Under the pieces are notes generated by a model. That model saw only the letters and a program-made list of their open reading frames with translations. It was not told where the DNA came from and did not search any database. Positions 61,148 to 64,000 of a DNA stretch of 64,000 nt are shown in pieces. Position 1 is the stretch's first letter. Each line of letters starts with the position of its first letter. Both the position numbers and the translations under genes were made by a program. The DNA is from Thermoactinomyces sp. DSM 45892. GTDB lineage: Bacteria; Bacillota; Bacilli; Thermoactinomycetales; Thermoactinomycetaceae. The DNA lies in NCBI RefSeq assembly GCF_900107305.1, contig NZ_FNPL01000001.1, forward strand, positions 62,001 through 126,000. The letters are read 5' to 3'.

Positions 61148-61152
61148 TCTCA

Positions 61153-61563
61153 CTACTTCACCACAATTCGTACCTTTTGACCATCTGCATAATCCCCCAG
61201 TTGATTTCCAATATGGGAGCCCGCACCTCGGTTATCGCTGGGCGAAACATATTTTACATGAGCTCCTTTTCCCCCCTCGCGGCAAACCGCCATGGGGAAT
61301 TCATCTCGATCATAGCCTTTCTTCGTGGGAATCCCTTCTAATGATTCTTTTCTTCGCTGGTCTGCCCCCTCTCGATCAACGGTACATAGATCGGTTTTAC
61401 CTTTTAATATCGCTTCCTCTACGTGCTGAGCGGTTTCGGGGTATTCCGCAGATGGTAACTCTATGACTGGGATTGATTCTCTAAGAAAAATAACTTCATG
61501 GGCTTGTACTGGAAATCCTATGGAGACTAAACAAATCGCAAGTAGTATAAAGCGTTTCACCAT
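61153..61563 (-). CDS. nucB: Secreted NucA/NucB-type deoxyribonuclease
   Basis: 136 aa, the length of Bacillus NucB. Signal peptide [20 protein letters not shown]. The mature part has the family signature [20 protein letters not shown] and [16 protein letters not shown]. These are secreted DNases that degrade extracellular or mother-cell DNA. I place the start at ATG 61563 (GGAGGAGAAA upstream); five codons further up lack a site. It lies between two copies of a 26-bp repeat. It could be a host gene at the flank of the element or a cargo gene. Confidence 0.85.
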   Translation of the reverse strand: MVKRFILLAICLVSIGFPVQAHEVIFLRESIPVIELPSAEYPETAQHVEEAILKGKTDLCTVDREGADQRRKESLEGIPTKKGYDRDEFPMAVCREGGKGAHVKYVSPSDNRGAGSHIGNQLGDYADGQKVRIVVK

Positions 61564-61733
61564 TTTCTCCTCCATGTACAAATTTGGTTTCTAACCGTAT
61601 TTCTCAACTTATACGTTATATACGTACAGAAATCCTCCTACAACATTATTATTTCTGTTAACATGTAAATATCTATATACAAATTCGTCGGACTATACAC
61701 AGTAATCATATTTTCTTCATACAGAAAAAGGAG

Positions 61734-61766
61734 ACTATACCAAAATGGTACAATCGCCTTTTTTCT
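61734..61766. repeat. Repeat/terminator copy 2 upstream of the NucB-like gene
   Basis: Contains the same TATACCAAAATGGTACAATC then GCCTTT as copy 1, in the same orientation, followed by TTTTCT. The left arm has diverged (AAAAAGGAGAC), so the hairpin is still possible but imperfect. Copies are about 613 bp apart. Confidence 0.65.
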
Positions 61767-61905
61767 ATTTTTTCATCCGAAGTTTCTTCCTATCTACAAG
61801 AGAAGTGGATACAGGAATTGGCACCTTACTTTAACTCCCGAATAAAGTAAGACAGAAAGTCAAAGTATGCATGAACACCTTTCATCTATGCAGTAGGGTC
61901 TTTGG

Positions 61906-61966
61906 AGAGATCGTTTTCCGGCATATACTCCCAATTATGCCAGAAAACGATCTCTTTTTATTTTTC
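61906..61966 (+). terminator. Strong hairpin with T-tract
   Basis: AGAGATCGTTTTCCGGCATA (61906-61925) pairs with TATGCCAGAAAACGATCTCT (61936-61955) with one mismatch; TTTTATTTTTC follows. On plus transcripts it is a textbook terminator; no plus-strand gene ends nearby, so it may insulate the convergent helicase gene. Confidence 0.75.
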
Positions 61967-62009
61967 TTACTAAGGACAACGAATTGATTTATTTACAAGA
62001 TTGTCATCC

Positions 62010-64000
62010 CTAACTGATATCCATTGTGTTGGCACATGAAGGATGATTGTCTTTAGAATAGTTTGTACACCCAAGAAAATCGCCATATTTCCCTGTTTTC
62101 CTTACCATGAATCCGCCACAAGAACTACACTTTTTAGGATTTTCGAGAACGCCTATTTGGTTTAACGTATAGTCACAGCTCGGATAATTGGCACAGCCTA
62201 CAAATTTCTTTTTAGCCTCTCTCAATTGTAAATACCCAGTTTGACACTTAGGACATCTTGGATTATCCAGAATGCTCTTTCCTTTACTCAAAGATATATA
62301 AGGTGCGTCATAGGATTCAATGAGTTCTTTTGTAAATGTGGACATCTTCCCTTCAGGAGCAAGGACATAAGTTATATTTTTGGTTCTTGTCACAGCAACA
62401 TAAAACAACCGACGTTCTTCGCCATATAGGTAGCTATCACTATCCGTCAACACCCATGACAATATTGGGTCATCTACCATTTTATTAGGGAAGCCATTTA
62501 TGTCGTTTTTGCCATTAAGAAGTATTACATTATCTGCCTCTAAGCCTTTTGATTTATGTGCAGTTAAGAAAACCATTTTAAGCGAAGGGTATTTATTATA
62601 TTTTACTGGACATATCCCAGTTTTTTTATTCCACTTTCCTTTAAAGTCGGGTTCCTCAAGAACTGGCTTAATATCAAATCTATTTCTTCCAAGTAACATA
62701 ATTTCTGTTTCCTCGCCATAAGAAGACACAATCTCTTCAATTGCAAACTTTAAGGCTTCATGAATCTGATTGTTGAAACCAATAACCTTAATGGGTTCAG
62801 TATGATTCTTTGGTGAAGTCAGATCTTTCTTAAACTGCATCGGATTCTTCATAACAAAATCGCCAGCAGTATTGATCAATTCTTGAGAGTTCCGATACGT
62901 TTTTTCAATTCTCAAAAGCTCATGTTCCCCAAAAAACTTGCCAAATTGAGTAAACAATTGGATGTCACTACCTGCGAAACGGTAGATGGATTGCCAATCA
63001 TCTCCAACACACAAAACCTTTGCACTTGTCTTTTCCTTAATTGCCTTTATCAAATTAAATCGGCTGATCGATACGTCCTGATACTCGTCAATGATAATGT
63101 ATCTATAGCCAAAATACACATCATCAGAACACACTATATTGGTTGCTTGGTTGATCATATCATTAAAATCAATCATTTTCTTTTTACTTAAATCCGCTTG
63201 ATAATGTAAATAAATCGGCTTCACAAAATGGAAGAAGAGATCAGTTCGCTCTTTCAGGAACTCATTATTCTCTTTTTGCTTATTGATTTCGATGAACTCA
63301 TCAAACTCTTTCTCGGTAAAGCCATTAGATTTAAAAAGCCCAATAAACGTTTTAATCAGGTTAAAGAATTCTCTAAAATACTGATCCTGTTTGTCTTGAT
63401 CGAAAATAATCGAGAATATCTCCTGAAAATCAATTTCATACATTTCGACGTTATGTTTCTTTAGATTTTCTCTCAACATCTCCAACAGAATTCCGTTCTT
63501 ATTGTAGTATGAGTACGACTCGATGAGAGTTGTGCCTTTCTCAGTATGCAACTTCCTTTTCCATGCAACACCTTCTATGTATTTCTCTTCTTCATAGCGA
63601 TTTAGCCAAGGCGCTCGCTGATGTTCTGTTAGCCCGAAATGCTCAATATAAATATCGAACTCTGGCAAATAAAAATCTGGTTTATATTGTCGATAATCCC
63701 TATCTCTTGTCTCATGCTTGTAGTCGGCTTCATAAATATAGTCAACACCATTCAAAAACAGGAAGTTTGCAATCATCACTTCTTCTAAACTCTTAACCCG
63801 CTCCCCTTTCAAGCTCCTCATTTCTTCCTTCCTAGCTCCTGTAGCTTTTTTGACAAATATTGCTTCCTCTGTCTTTCCTCTGATGGTTTGTTTATCAATG
63901 CTCTTACAATGCTCATGATATTCTCCCAGACTTTTAAAATCTGTGTAATCTTTAGGTATGTTCAAATAATAACTAAAAAACTCGATCAGTCTTTTTATCT
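62010..64000 (-). CDS. UvrD/helicase IV-type helicase with nuclease-like insertion and two zinc fingers (start outside the window)
   Basis: At least 660 aa; the frame is open through position 64000, so the N-terminus with Walker A is missing. Seen in order: a restriction-nuclease-like insertion (EVMIANFLFLNGVDYIYE; YKPDFYLPEFDIYIEHFG), helicase motifs II-VI (IIIDEYQDVSISRFNLIKAI; LCVGDDWQSIYRFAGSD; IEKTYRNSQELIN; LTAHKSKGLEADNVILLN; RRLFYVAVTRTKN), then two topoisomerase-type zinc fingers (PRCPKCQTGYLQL, CANYPSC; KCSSCGGFMV, CTNYSKDNHPSC). It is an ATP-driven DNA helicase, probably for repair or phage defence. It could be the first host gene beyond the element. Confidence 0.82.
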   Translation of the reverse strand, partial: IKRLIEFFSYYLNIPKDYTDFKSLGEYHEHCKSIDKQTIRGKTEEAIFVKKATGARKEEMRSLKGERVKSLEEVMIANFLFLNGVDYIYEADYKHETRDRDYRQYKPDFYLPEFDIYIEHFGLTEHQRAPWLNRYEEEKYIEGVAWKRKLHTEKGTTLIESYSYYNKNGILLEMLRENLKKHNVEMYEIDFQEIFSIIFDQDKQDQYFREFFNLIKTFIGLFKSNGFTEKEFDEFIEINKQKENNEFLKERTDLFFHFVKPIYLHYQADLSKKKMIDFNDMINQATNIVCSDDVYFGYRYIIIDEYQDVSISRFNLIKAIKEKTSAKVLCVGDDWQSIYRFAGSDIQLFTQFGKFFGEHELLRIEKTYRNSQELINTAGDFVMKNPMQFKKDLTSPKNHTEPIKVIGFNNQIHEALKFAIEEIVSSYGEETEIMLLGRNRFDIKPVLEEPDFKGKWNKKTGICPVKYNKYPSLKMVFLTAHKSKGLEADNVILLNGKNDINGFPNKMVDDPILSWVLTDSDSYLYGEERRLFYVAVTRTKNITYVLAPEGKMSTFTKELIESYDAPYISLSKGKSILDNPRCPKCQTGYLQLREAKKKFVGCANYPSCDYTLNQIGVLENPKKCSSCGGFMVRKTGKYGDFLGCTNYSKDNHPSCANTMDIS

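Overview
The window reads as part of an SPbeta-like temperate siphophage (prophage or phage-plasmid) of a low-GC Gram-positive host, most likely Bacillales. The reasons are AT-rich DNA, strong AGGAGG-type ribosome binding sites, frequent TTG/GTG starts, and a gene order that follows the SPbeta yon/yom late region: HU-like protein, YonK-like protein, YonJ-like phosphoesterase, large terminase, portal, scaffold, capsid, connectors, tail tube, YomM-like recombinase, giant tape measure, distal tail, tail-associated protein, amidase and holins. SPbeta names are given from remembered gene order and protein features; no search was run. Neither end of the element can be placed.

Layout. (1) 0-9 kb, mostly minus strand: a recombination pair (Sak4-like ATPase, broken by a frameshift, and an OB-fold ssDNA-binding protein), a 327-aa protein with a tyrosine-recombinase fold but degenerate catalytic residues (candidate MrpR/YopR-type master repressor), then a chain of small early genes that includes a frameshifted SprT-like gene, an AP2-domain gene and a DUF3846-like gene. 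(2) 9.6-10.7 kb: ardA antirestriction operon. (3) 11.4-14.5 kb: an island of host-like envelope genes (two tiny peptides plus a YIP1-family protein, a secreted beta-propeller, two small membrane proteins). (4) 14.5-19.3 kb: an unknown 356-aa protein, a second tyrosine recombinase and a RecD2-like helicase, the last two divergent. (5) 19.4-56.7 kb: one long plus-strand late operon for packaging, head, tail and lysis. A C5-cytosine methyltransferase, a PP-loop ATPase and an intact tyrosine recombinase sit inside the tail section. (6) 56.8-64 kb: a beta-class DNA methyltransferase followed by accessory or possibly host genes: a lipoprotein, a second secreted beta-propeller, a HEPN-motif protein, a NucB-like secreted nuclease, and a UvrD-type helicase that runs off the window.

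How it works together. A repeated element close to AAGTACATAAAAATAAT lies at the promoters of the ssDNA-binding/Sak4 operon, the early minus operon, the ardA operon, the 15.8-kb recombinase and the helicase. Related copies lie upstream of the degenerate recombinase-fold gene, and a dyad variant precedes the 14.6-kb gene. Its position relative to the -35/-10 boxes varies, so it looks like an operator. The simplest model is a phage-wide lysogeny regulon silenced by the recombinase-fold protein, as in the SPbeta MrpR/SPBRE system. A small sigma-region-4-like protein just before the late operon is a candidate late activator.

Other points: a perfect 64-bp palindrome lies just 3' of the candidate repressor, and a 23-bp direct repeat flanks the PP-loop gene. 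Three single-base frameshifts fall in the first 6 kb but none was noticed in the late operon. I saw no tRNA, rRNA, CRISPR array, insertion sequence, serine integrase or arbitrium gene.
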